From the NCBI GenBank assembly GCA_009869945.1, contig WIXG01000022.1, positions 124,001-188,000 on the forward strand: a stretch of 64,000 nt of DNA, given 5' to 3'. The position numbers and the translations under genes are program-made. Shown one piece after another: positions 1 through 12,600 of the stretch. The stretch comes from Mesaphorura yosii (lineage: Eukaryota > Arthropoda > Collembola > Poduromorpha > Tullbergiidae). Each line of letters opens with the position of its first letter. The first letter of the stretch is position 1. A model generated the notes under the pieces. It saw nothing but the letters and a program-made list of their open reading frames with translations, was not told the DNA's origin and did no database searches.

Positions 1-1480
1 AGTGGTTTCGTTGCTACACGCCGCGATAAGAACATATAATGAGTGACCATTCATGATGGAGACTTGAGAACCCACTGCAGTTCGTTTCTTAGGATTTTCG
101 CTTTTTGCTTCCCTTCACTCACTTTGAGATCTTCCTTGCAGAAAGAGATAATGCCTGTAAGTTCATGTCATGGAATTTATGTTGCGATGCACACCAGTCT
201 TGAGCCGAGTCATGAGAATAGAAGACGTGACTGTAAGATGATTTTGACTGGTTGTCTCTTTCTCATTACCTGGGAATAAATTGGAATCGTTTCATGTATT
301 GGTGATTAATTGATCTCTTTGCCCCGTACATGTACACATTAAACAGCATAAGAAATCTTCGATATTACTAAACTCGTAGCTTCATTTATGGTTGAAAGAA
401 GTGTTCATTTAATGGCGTGCTGCACAATCTGTGATTGGAGAACAAGAAGTTTTCACCCTGCGGGTTTAAATAACTTGACTTGGTTTTAATCCAAAACAAC
501 GAGAAGCATTGCTGGCGAGGGAGGCAGACGTCCCGTTGAGATGTGGATGGTTCTGATCGCTTGAAAGCGCCTTGGGTGCTACATTGTTGCATTGCACTTT
601 TGTCTTCGATTCTCTTACCCTTTCCAAAGATGGGTGTTGCTCAAAGACTTTGGTGCTGGATGAAACACGCATTCATGCATTTTGGTAATTTTCTTCGTGG
701 CCCACAGACACTCCATTAAGCAAATGCAGAAATGTAATCTATACCTGCATACCATGTCCGTGAATTCATCGTGAATTAATAATAGCAAACTTCTTCAATA
801 AGGAGCAGCTCTGAACGTTAAAGATTTTGCTCATGGTTCAAGCGATTTTCGATAGCTTTCTTTTTTAGTTCAGCCACTTAAGTTCGTGATCCAACAAGGA
901 ACCAGATATTATTGAAAATCGATATTTTCAATTTCCTAAAGTCGTAGGGAAACTCTGTAAACAAAAACAAGCCATTAGCCATAATAATAATTGAAGACTG
1001 CCTCAGTCAGTGTCTTGCAGCGTGCATAAAATCAGTAAGTTCGAAGCACTGTACAGTTGGACGACACTGTTAATGCCTTTGGTAGGGATTTTGTGTCGTG
1101 TCGTGCGAGTTCAGCCAAGCTGAAGCTCAAAGACATTAAACCAACTTTATGAGACTGCAAATATTGTTTCAAGACAGGCCTTTTTCCAATATATGCTAAC
1201 GCGCCAGCCGTCCGCGCATGTAAAATTGGAAAATGCAAGTAGCAAAAAGTTAGCAATTTATTGCGTTTCTTTCAGCAAAAGCACCGGGCGAACAAAAAAT
1301 GTAGATTTCGTGAAGAAATTTCTCTTTCTAACATTCTTGAATTTCTAATAACATTCAGTCATCGGATACAAGCTCACTTGCCGGGTGTGCGTGCACTGCA
1401 TCTCCCCACGCCGGGTCTTCTCGCTCGAGACTTTATTAGACTCAAGTATTTTCATGAAAGGTATCGTCTCTCCATAAATT
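1..1480. other. Intergenic DNA, no gene seen
   Basis: Left edge of the presumed abd-A/Ubx interval. No homeobox exon, RNA gene or transposon is recognised. Open frames here are short, overlap on both strands and have no recognisable domain. The stretch is AT-rich with scattered CATAAA/TTTATG words. Confidence 0.6.
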
Positions 1481-1960
1481 CCACGCTCGCTCTCCCCGCC
1501 GTCGTCGTCCTCGAATACTTTTCTTCTGGAATGCAAAAACAGCGAACATTTCTCGGGTTCATTGTCAATGAGGCGAGAGAGAGAGCAAGTGAAAAATGAT
1601 CACGAGCAATTTTTTGCGCCGCGCCAGCGACGCAAGAAGCGAAGAAGTGAAGCGGACGGACTCCCGGCTCTCGCCTCCACAAGAAATGAAAAACGTGGGA
1701 CTTGAGAGAGTAAGTTTTTCTCATTTCATGTCACATTCAAAGTTCAAATTTATTTTTGCAACTTTTCACTATTATTACAACTCTCAGGACAGGCCGGATT
1801 CTCCGTCCTGGAGATTGCTTCTTCCACTTCCTTTCTTCTTTCTTCGGTCGATGGATTCTTTCGCTGTTTGGGTACATTAAAGAGATACACATTACGTATG
1901 TATGAGTTTCTCATCGCCGTGCCGCACCCACGTCTCGTGTCGTGGCCATATCGCGTCTCC
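1481..1960. promoter_or_regulatory. Candidate GAGA/PHO-type element (PRE/TRE-like)
   Basis: Seen: an uninterrupted GAGAGAGAGAG run at 1575-1585, a second GAGAGAG at 1704-1710, CTCTC words near 1490 and 1668, a CpG-rich patch (about 1617-1650), and GGCCATA at 1944-1950. Known: in Drosophila, Polycomb/Trithorax response elements combine GAGAG (GAGA factor) with GCCAT (Pleiohomeotic) sites, and the Ubx upstream region carries such an element (bxd). Inference: this could play a similar part. The motif evidence is weak on its own, and other arthropods do not always keep the fly motif grammar. Confidence 0.3.
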
Positions 1961-4900
1961 AGTCTCTATCCACCAAGCTGCGAGTAAAAAAAAAAGAAAT
2001 TAGTATTTTTTATGCCGTACTTTTCTAGCAACCATAATATTTCCATTCCATTTCATAAAACACCACCATCATCGTCATCGCTTTTCACATTCTTATCACT
2101 TTCTTCTCAAAAAAATTGTATTCAAAGCCAAGCAACAAAGCGTAGACGACCGGCTTGGAACGCATATCGTGCTTTTGAGCACACGCATGCAATGATGCGA
2201 CAAAAACAGCGGGTGCCACCTTCCATTCTTCTTCTCCGCAGTTTGTTGCCATTTTTCGTGACAATAGTTTTCTGCTTTCTTTTTTTTCTGATATCACTTC
2301 GCTTCAGTTTCTCATTTCATTCCATTTGCGCTTCACGACTTCCTCGACTGCTGTCCTGAATGCTTTATGCTTATGCCCGTTCCGTCCGCTGCCAAACATA
2401 AATTCACCTTATCTCGTTCAGGCTCTGTAAGCACACATTGCATGAAGGCAAATGCGTTGCCATCTTCGGCAGCTCTAAGTTTACAAAAGCTTGTGTACAT
2501 TTATCAATAATTAATAGCCTCGGAAATTTAACAAAAGTAACCGGCAATCAGTTCTTGCTACAGCAAGCAAAGTTTCAAACTTAACATATCGTTCCAGCCT
2601 TGAGAATTTGGTTTCATCACATTGTAAATTGTTCGTTTTAATTTGATCTCCGGTCCGCGTGGTTTGGTTTTGCACATTCTACGCATGAAGAATTACCGCG
2701 TGAAGCTAAAAATATAAATCTATCATCGAATTATTTAAGTTCCTGTTGCATTCAAGCAGCCAAAATTTTGAAACTGGAACTTGCGCTGTGCTCATCAACT
2801 GAAGTGTGCGCGTGTGCGAGCAGAAGCATGCGACATGCGTATTGCGTCCAAAATAAACGACATAAAAGATTTCAACAGATTTTAAATTTAAAAAGGAAGT
2901 GCATGTAACGTGCGTGCAATAAAGTTCCGATTCATCCTGAGTGTTCATTTTCAGTGCGAGGCATGGCATGGTAGAAATCACAGGAACAGGAAGTGAGATT
3001 ATGACGATCGACGCATGACAAATTGCGAACAAGATCATTTCAATTGACAATGACTTTAAAATATGTTGCTTTACTCGTATAAAAAGGGTGCATCGAACAA
3101 GGGCGAAGCTAATTGAGTCAAGTGGATTCGTGAATGAGGGCAATGTCGATGCGACCAACGCAGTCGACCGACCAACCCACACAAAATTCACGCCGACATT
3201 GTGTGAATGCGTTTGGTTACGTTACAATAATGGATGCTGGTGGCTACTCTTACAAGGTCCCGCTCGCCGCTCGCTCGTGTGAACTTGAAACTAGAAATTA
3301 TTACAAATCATAATTCATAAAAAATATTACAGCAACCCTGACACTCTATCATTGAGTGTACTTTACTCAATGTTGTTTCAATGAACGAACGCCTCCTTTT
3401 CAAACTACAAGCGTAATGCGAAGGCGAGCGCACTTATGCACTCCAGAACGATTGCAATTGGTTGATGGTTGTTACTTTGTAGCCGAAACTCATGATCTGC
3501 TTAATCTTTCGAAACCGAACGAACCCGTGGCCGTGGTCCTGCTTAAATGATACCTTTCAACTTCTTTCAACGCAATTTACGAGCAAAAATTTCCCATGGC
3601 GAATGAAATGGACGCATTTCAAAAAGGCCCTCGCGCACGGCCAGCAGCAGAGCACATAAAAATGTGAAATGAAGTGACAATGACCCGCAACCTCAAACAA
3701 TAATGCTAAGCCATGCATAATCTGATTTTAAGCCTTTTACGAGTTGGTATTTGCGTTTGTTCCCGTGTATCTCCTTCCACTTGACAGCGCAATTACAATT
3801 CTAGGGGCATTACGAGTACAAGTGCTTCTAAACGAAGTTTATCGCTCTCCAGTCTCACGCAATATCCAATTGGATGAGACAAAGTTGCTAGTCTGTCAAA
3901 GTAGCAGTGGCAGCATTCAATTCTTTACGCATTAAAACTAAAATTGAGCGAAGTAATTGAATTGAAAGACAGCCGAAAACTCGTGTTAGCTAAACACATG
4001 CATAAAATTAGACGCATTTCATTACGACACGTTAATTTCGACGGTAAGCTCGGTAGTTTCGACAATTCATGTCATACTTATGGACACCAATGAAAAATGC
4101 ATACTTAATCCTTTCCCACACAATCTTAACGAGCTTCTTGATGTCCAAGCCATGATATTTCGAATGCCGGTCCATTGCTCCATTAACATCACTCTCACCA
4201 TCAACGTGCACTCAAGCACTTGGTGCAGCTTAGGCAAATGATTTTATGAAGTCTTTCGGCTGTTCAGCAGGTCTTTCCTCAAATCTCAAAATGAAAATGT
4301 CCGTACTTAGCGCTAGACACAGCACAAGCACATACTTCAAAAAGTCAAGTCACAGTCACCATCACAAACTCTTGCTAGGACGAAGGCAAGCCACGGCCAG
4401 GCAAGGCTAGGCCAGGCAAACACAAATGACAAAATAAAAATAAAATAAAACTGATGAGGAACACATAACATAACGGAGCACTTTCCTGCCTCGCTTGACT
4501 CTTGCACTCGTGTACCAAAGTCACGCGACGCGGCGCAGAGCTGAAGACGCTTCGGAGCAGTCGTCAAAAAGTTATAAAACCAGGCTTTCATCTGATTTGA
4601 TGAGTTTGATATAATAATATAAATACAAATGACATTAAACTCTTATTTTATGCGTACTTAAAGGCTACCATAGCACAGGTCGTCCGAACGTCATCTTCTG
4701 CTATGCCAGAACGCCGCCTCTTTTGTCACCACGAACCTCTGTCACGTTGTCGTCAGTCGTTTGTTTTATGTGTCACTAATAAACTGATTGACTGCCACAC
4801 GATTACGGCTACCTGTCTTTGTTTTCAATCCCTTAAAGCTTGCTGGCTACGAGAGCTTTTCTACAAACGTCAAATGCTTCTTGTCGAAGATTCAATATTC

Positions 4901-5270
4901 GACTGATTCTAATTTTATTCCCTGAATTGCAGTCGATTTGTTGGCCTAAAAACCCATACTCTAAAATTGAAATACCAAGAGTCATAACGTAAGCAGTTGA
5001 CAACGATACAAGAGCGTTAGAGGGACAGTCGAACACCTTTTCAAAGAAAAAGAATGAGAAAGACATTACAACTGCACACTAACTGCACATAACATTTTTA
5101 TTGAGATAAGAGAAAAGGTACGGAACATAACTGTGCCTATTATTCCATTGTTGTAAAATTCCAGCTATTTTTGACTGGGTCCCTTCAAATCGAGTGATGT
5201 CTTACTAACGAGTGCAGTGGCGTCACGAACCTTGCGTAAGTAAGTTGTAATCTGTACATTTACGTAATGC
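1961..5270. other. Non-coding stretch, nothing recognised
   Basis: Contains pyrimidine-rich tracts on the + strand (about 2240-2350), which create stop-poor frames without coding meaning. A short AGGC-rich direct-repeat patch lies at 4380-4425 (AGGCAAG/AGGCCAGG units), followed by an A-rich AAAATA run at 4430-4450. The 161-codon minus-strand frame at 2706-3191 has no recognisable domain and is not called as a gene. Confidence 0.55.
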
Positions 5271-5278
5271 ATGGGTTT

Positions 5279-5357
5279 AAAAATAGGTCAAAGAAGTGGG
5301 TTGAAAAAGTCCAGTCAAAAGGCCAGTGACCATAAAAGGGTCCATAGACCTATTTTT
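5279..5357. repeat. Short inverted repeat (stem-loop)
   Basis: AAAAATAGGTC at 5279-5289 is exactly complementary to GACCTATTTTT at 5347-5357, leaving a loop of about 57 nt. It could form a hairpin in RNA or single-stranded DNA. No microRNA-like extended pairing is evident next to the stem. The role is unknown and chance is possible. Confidence 0.4.
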
Positions 5358-6610
5358 GTCGCCGTCGCACCCAGCTTGACATTTCTTTTTTTATCATCTC
5401 ATGTCATAACGGTACAGATATCTTGTACAATGTTTTGTGAAAAATGAGAGATCAAAGCAGCAGTAACACAGATATTGAGGTCAGTTGTACAATACACCGG
5501 TGGGAGATAGAAGATCAAGTTTTACCCAGCGTAGAGTCATAAACTGAAAAATCGAAAAATTCACTACAGATTTGTGCTTTTTTGAATTTACACTTTAGTC
5601 TGGTTTGCCATCTCTTTTTCCGAGTTGAATAGCAGTCCGTCAGAAGTCTCGCCGGCTCCAATTTAAAATTCAAGAAATCGTGCAGACAAGAGACAAGGTC
5701 TTGCATGCAAATGCTACTCCATTTATTTTTCATTAATATGCTAATGAGCTGCAAGATGGGAGCGAGACGACGACAACAATGCATACTAAAGATCACATAA
5801 ATTCTCAACCAGTCTTCAGCAGAAAGCAGTTGGTGGTCTTCTTTCTGAAAATTATATTCATTAAATGTCGTAATTCTGGCTCCAACCATTGTTTGCAGGC
5901 TGCAGGCTGCTTTTTACTCTGCACTCACCGTCAAGCGTAGCATCGAATTACACAAGTCTGCTGCGTGCTGCCTCTTCGCATTCGGATTGGAATAATTTCA
6001 ATTTGGGCATTTGAATGAATTAAGCGCTCAATAAAGCCATTCTATCACGTAGCTTTCGTTCTCGTTTCTTAGTAATTGTAACTCCCAAACCGGAATTTGT
6101 ATTTGTTTTGATTAAAGCTACGCTTCCGTACGCCGTATTCGTAATAATTTAAAGAAGCTGAATTAAAAAAGTAATTTTGCATAAACAGGATCCATTGAAA
6201 ACATTCCAGAACACGCAACGGATTCTTTTCGATCTCTTTCAAAGGCCCGCTTTGAGTATTCAGTGTATTTAATTACACGTGCAAATGAAAGACAATGGCC
6301 CTCTCCGTTTCTCCATTCCTTTCTCTCTCGGTTTCCAGTTTCCGAATTTACATTGAGAATTCTAGCACGCCGCGCTTGGGAACAGCCTCTCGCTGCTTTT
6401 GTTGCAAAGCCTTTGCTTTCGCGTCTTTTCCAGGCATTCCAGATAAACCAATATAAATCTCCGCTAATGTTCCAAAGTAATGGCCGTTCGTATTGGCGGC
6501 AGTAGTCTCCAGGTAGTATGAAATTTAATACATGGCAGAAGCTTTGTTCGCAAAAAAGCTTCTAGCCAAGCACTATTTTATCACAAAACTCGTTATCTTG
6601 CTCGTACCAA
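5358..6610. other. Non-coding stretch, nothing recognised
   Basis: Holds a 124-codon minus-strand frame (5515-5889) with no domain I recognise. The rest is AT-rich sequence with no RNA gene or repeat that I can support. Confidence 0.5.
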
Positions 6611-6660
6611 AGGCGCGATGGCGATGGCCGTGCCGCGCTGGTGCTGGCATGGCTCATGCG
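6611..6660. promoter_or_regulatory. Cluster of GCCAT/ATGGC words
   Basis: Three ATGGC cores occur within 36 bp (6618-6622, 6624-6628, 6649-6653), in a GC-rich island inside AT-rich DNA. One has the extended CGGCCAT context preferred by Pleiohomeotic/YY1. This could be a Polycomb-recruiting or YY1-type site cluster. The call rests on motifs only. Confidence 0.3.
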
Positions 6661-9600
6661 GGGACTAGCGAGCAGCAGAGTTGATTCACGGTGTTCTGGA
6701 CTTTCCTCATAAATAAGAGGATTAAAAAGCAATTTGAAAAGTCTACTTCAAACTCCTTCCCGTTTTCCCTTTATCTCGGCAGAAATTTCACAAGCCCTTG
6801 TGCTCTGCCACGCGTTGTGGTTGCATGAAACTTAACTTTGCGCAAGTGAAGAATATTACATTACTAAAATATACATGGTAATAGTGAGCGGAGCAGAGCG
6901 AGAGCATTGCAGAGCATCTCCGGAATTTATCCGCACGCTTTACAATATTTACTTTCTCCGAACGAAGAGAGCAGAGTGTAGGCGAGGCGGCTATTACTTT
7001 AACTTATAGTTACACAATAATAGAAAACGTGCCCAACTCAGCTTTGACTCGCTTCATTGCTGGAAGCTTTTCCAAACTTTATACGAAAGCTCAACCTGTC
7101 AAAAGAACAGAATTTACTGCAGGCTTGGATTCCCAACTTTTGGGACTTGAAGCTCATTTCGTGATTCTGTGCGGTGGAGAGTTGGCAGTTGGCAGGTAAA
7201 GTTCGAAACGAAGAAGTTTCGTAAAACAATGCGGTTAGAAATTCGGCATAAATGCTATTTTGTACGGATTAGGATTTGCTATTTGCTTTCTCCACACTTT
7301 TGAGTATTAGGAGTCAACGACGAATTTCAAACTCAGTCCTTGGGCTCATGGAACAAGTCAGACGAGAATGAGGGTTTTGCGCCAAACTCTCAACGGCATG
7401 CAGAATGAATGGAGACGAGAGCATTCGCTCTAATTAAAACGCATTTCTAAATTACCTCCTAAATTATTTCTTAATTAAACTTGGGATAATATATTTATTT
7501 CCTCGCGTCTGCGGTCGTCCCCTTCGGAAGAACGCAGGAGCATGCATACACAATGCGCGTGGCAAGAAGTACGAGTTAAAGCTACGGGCTGCTGATGACT
7601 TCCTTGGAGCCTTGGAGCTGCTTAATGTGCATAATCTTTTCAGCATTGAGGGAAACTTTAATAAAAGAATGGCGGTTAAAATGTAAATGCGGTGCTTAGA
7701 GTTATATTTAATTTATGGTCACGGGAAGCCTTCTTCGTCCTCATCCTCATAGTCTCTGCTGCTGCTCCCACTCTGTTCTAATACTTAATACCACCACGGC
7801 TCTGCTTCCGCCTTGGACTAAGCTTGGCGATGCTTGCCTCGATATGCAATCCTCTCACATCCCTTGCAATTTATGTCTTTCAATTCGGGCATTCCAATGC
7901 AACCTCGAGACCATTCCGGGAAAGTTGACCAATACATTTTCCTTCCAACTTGATCTTAGAACTTGCGTTAACCTCCCTTCTTACGCTTTGCCGGCTGGTA
8001 TTGGCGAACATGGTGTGAACGATACTATTTGTCTCTTTCCAATCAGAAATGATGAGCCTCCCGGGAATGTCGTGCTCACACTTTCCAGGTTCATTTTGTA
8101 TTGACTCGAGGAAGAAAGCCGTGCTCTGCCCTGCTTGGTTTCCTTTGTAGCCAATATGTTTTCGTTTTCTTATTGGAATTTATACGTGCATCGAGAAGAT
8201 TGCACCGCGAATTGGATTACGCCCGGGAGCAGAGAAGTGCCAGTGAAGGAGCAGTGCCCAAACAAATAATTCAGATTCAGAGTTGGAGCGCAAAACGAAT
8301 TCCACTAAACGAGAAAAGTGCGTTCAACTTTTCGGAAATTGAGTTCCAAGACGGGGTTCCCAGAAATGAACTCGGAAATGTCCAAGCGGTCGAATAGTGT
8401 GTAGCGCCAGTAGGCAACTCGATCTCGATCGACCCGTGTGAATTGATTTAATTCGCTGTTTCTCGAAATAAAATTTCAGTGTATTCGACGAGGAAGTAAT
8501 CAAGATTGCGTCAGAGTCGAGTTTATTTTCCCTTTAAATTCCGTTTGAAAAGTTTCAATTCGATGCATGAATTATCATGATTTTTTCGGTTGTTTATGTA
8601 CGTATACCTATGAGTCTCTAAATTGTCAAAAAAATTCAACAAGAAGTCGTCGTCTTTGAATTTTATTCCACTACAAAGAGTCTTATTTCACTTTTCTATC
8701 GCGATGATGGCAGGAAGGTCGGGATTCTGATAGATACAGCACGTTCAAGTAATTACTGAATGATAAAAAATTCTTGAAGTCAATCCGCTGGTCTGGAACC
8801 CAAAGGCGACGAACAAGCGCAGATACAAGAAGAGTTACAAAACACATAAATTATACACGTTCATGCCTTCGCGTAGGTGCGTACAATGTTTGCCACGGTA
8901 CAATAAAAAAAATCTCCTTTCTTGGGAACCACTTTTCTTGCTCTTGCTCTTATCCAATAATATACTTCGATTACAAGCTCAACAATGTATCTGTATTGTT
9001 AAAAATATTCACTAAGGGTTAGCGAGGGCAGAAACAAGGCAGCAACTGCAGGAGTTCTTCATAACCAATTATCTCGCTAAGTGCTTTATTGTACAAAGGA
9101 GTGCATGCAGTCGTTCAGCCTTGAAAATAGTATTCTTAAATTATAATAATAATACAACATGATACGTTTTTGAATTTTCTGTTGCCTACCTGCCTGCTTC
9201 AAGAATTTAGAATATATCTACAATACAAAATTATAATGTATTTCGAATGAATGTAGAGAAACTGAAAATGCTCTGCTCGGTCGGCCAAGTTTTTGTATTT
9301 TGTATCTCCAGGACATGAAATATATGACGACCTCGCTGCACTGCGCGCTTCTTATCTCCGCTTTGAGTCTCTCATATATTATTCTGTTTTATAAAAAAAT
9401 ATTCTGAGAGAATGAAATTCATTATAGTGAGAGCCGACATCGAATCTTCTCTTTCAAAGTCAGCCTGCGCTGTACCATGATGATCGCATGCAACGAAATC
9501 CAAATCGAGTACAAATAATGATTTCCGCACTGCAGAGCGCTGCGCTGCGGAGAGAAGACCACAACCGAGCCTCGGTTTGGAAGGACTAAATTATGGGTTT

Positions 9601-12600
9601 GTTCGTTTGTGCGCACATCGAGATGCATGCGGGGTCATAAACAATATAAACTCATTATTTTTTATGCCTATAAATTATAGAGACAATGCACAGACAACAT
9701 GAACACGTATTCGTGTACACGAATTATAAAATATTACTTTAGATTATTACATTTCATCTTGAGCCGAGTCGAGCGGACCTTGATACTTTTGAAAACATAA
9801 TTTACTTGGCGTACTGCAATGCAATGTTAATACGAACATAATTATCCTGGGCTTGGTTTCCTTTCTGACAGCGCACGATAACTTGCCATCGAGATCGAGC
9901 AACCAATCGTAATTACAAAATGGAGGCTTGGCTTGGTTTCAGTTTGGCTTCGAATTACTAGGAATTTAACCGTAGCCAAGGCTTCCGTCATTACACAAAT
10001 AATTAGCACACCAAATTACGCGACAGAGTAAGTTAGTAGGAACAATTACAGTCTTAAGCTACATTAAATTCTCAGTGTGATACCATCGGCTTAAATTTCT
10101 GGTCAAAACATTAGCATATTCATTTCACTTGATATCTTCTCATTCATTACAAATAATTCGCATACAAAAACCCACCTGTCAAGCAACTTCCACACCTTTT
10201 CCTTGTGAAATCGTTTTTTGCGTGTTTCTGGTCGTGTAGTTTTTATGGAGTACGCAACCTTGAGAAGTATCGATGTCATTTTTTTAATTAACGACATTTC
10301 GCTCAGGTACAAGTCATAAATCCTAATATGTGAATAAATTAGTCAGCTTCACATATTTTTGCGACTTTGAAATTGGAATTTCGAATTTCCTCAGGCACGA
10401 ACTAAACTATACAGTAGTGCAGTCGCCGCTGAATTCATCAGTACACAGCCGAAATCGTAGGCAAGTTACTGCGTCCTTCAGCTTTAGGATAGGAGCTTAC
10501 TGGATCGCCACGTGTTGAAGAATTTACGGAAGCGTTCTTATGCCTCGTCTTCTGTGAGATTAAAGTACTATTTATTATCAGAAATCTTATCAGAATATGT
10601 AGCAGTCAATAAACTGAATAATGCGAACTGCCAAAATATTTGAGATGCGCACTGTAATACTGTCCTTCCTCCATTGCCGTGCTGTTCTTCGATGAACAAC
10701 TCTTCCCAAATCTTCACAGTTGAAACTCGTACCACCGATGTTTCTGTTCAGACAGGCATTTCACGTTTGTTACAATTTACAATATCGACTACAGTTTTGG
10801 CTTTACTTGTCTGTCTTACTTGCGTTGCGTGTACGTACGCAGCAGTCTCAAATGAATTGGAATATATCTTGGAATCATTTCTCGATTAAGCACACTAGAT
10901 TAGTTTCCAACTTTCTTCGTTCCGCCAGACAAAATGGGTTTTTCTATTTCTGCGTTTCCTCTCGCTTCTCAATTGAAAGAAAGTGTCGTCGATTTTCTCC
11001 TTCCAGTGCATCCAGATTGCTTAGCTTCTTTCGTCTTTTATATTTGCGCTTATATCTTCTTTATTTTTCCAAGTTGAAATTTCTCCGATCGCTGCCGCCC
11101 AGAGCAAGAATCCAAGTCCTTTCTGAGTTGTGTTTCTTCCTTCGATTCTTCCAAGCTTCACCTCCCTGCGTGGTGTCTTTGCGGAATTTCGGGCCGAGAT
11201 GAAATGGAGTGCAAGCTATCTGACACTTCGTGATCAGTCGAGGATGAGCTTGAAATTCAATTTAATGGGAATTGGAACCCTCCTCTAAACAGATGTTTTA
11301 ATGAATGTTCCAACTGCAGTGATTCCTTCGTAGATACAGCGGACCATTCAGACGTCGTTTCAGAATTTAGATTTTCCACAAAAACAGCCGTTTTTGCCAA
11401 CACAAAAGAGAGAAGATTCTCTGCGCAAAGGTAACTCGAGTCCAACTTGGCAATCGGGTAGATAAAAAGGCCAGTGCATGACTATGATAAACTGCCTATT
11501 GAATATCTGCCAACTAGAAATTCAAGTGAACAGTTGAGCCAGAAAGGTCAATGTAAGCTTTCACTTCATTCATGCGCAAGCACAACCGGGACTGCTGTAC
11601 GAATAAAGAGTGAGTATACGTACATGAGCACAAGGAGCTCGAGACTGCATGTGATGGAGACAAAATGCGAAACGGAAAGAGGAGAAAGCTGGCGAGAAGC
11701 ACAAAGCGAAAAAATCCAATTTCTTTTTGTAAGTTATTTATGTGAAAGGAAAGGAGAAAGTTGGTTGTAGATTCCACTTAGTTTGCTCAGTGTTTTAGTT
11801 GCGAGTTGAAGTTTATACAAAAACGTAACGACGGAGCGGCAAGTAAGAACAAACTAAATCAATGTATTATAATAGTTCAAGTTTCCAAGAAGAAAGAAAT
11901 TGAGCTTTTTTGTAAGAAAATGGAAAAAGGAAGTGAACTCATATATAACTCTGTTTGAAATAATAGACTTCTTTTCTCTCTCCGTCCTCCGCAACTTCTC
12001 AAAGAGCGAAACTCTTTGAAAGGCCTCGTCCGCACTGAAAGTACGGGAAGAACAAAATGGAGAAAAAACCAATTCCCAAATCTAAATCCCAAGACAGACT
12101 TTTATACAGTTTCCTGGCTCGCAGCTCACTTCTTTCCGTCTTGAGTCCGGAATGGCGAAGCGGAATTTTTTCTTGTTAATGCTAGAAATGTGCCTTACCA
12201 CTTTTCCGAGTAAATTTCCTTCTCCAGATAACTTATAGATTGTTCTTTCTAAAAAAAACTGCTGTGTACTGCCTGAGGATAAGAGCGATCATTTTTTCCA
12301 TTGCTTCCACCATTTATTTTTGCAGATTAACTTTATCTTGCCACAGTATCAAGCACATCAGCTTCATTACTGCTTCAACCTCCTAAGCCTTGCGTGTGCC
12401 GATTCCTGCAAATGCAGCGCATAATATTATATCATCAAACTGATAATTCTCTTGTAAAATTGGCCAGATTTGACCTAGCAACACGCTTTGGGGGCATTTA
12501 CTCGTTTTTCCTCCACATTCTGCATAATCTTACCGCCTGCCTGCCTGTGAAATACGAATAAATAACTTTTTGTTTCTCTTTCCCCGTATTCAATATCTCA

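Noticed and set aside
2706..3191. 161-codon minus-strand open frame
   Set aside because: No domain, no convincing promoter or splice context, and low-complexity neighbours. Treated as chance.
10720..11202. 160-codon + strand open frame
   Set aside because: It lies in a pyrimidine-rich tract, which lacks stop codons by composition. The product is Phe/Leu/Ser-rich with no domain, and another frame overlaps it.
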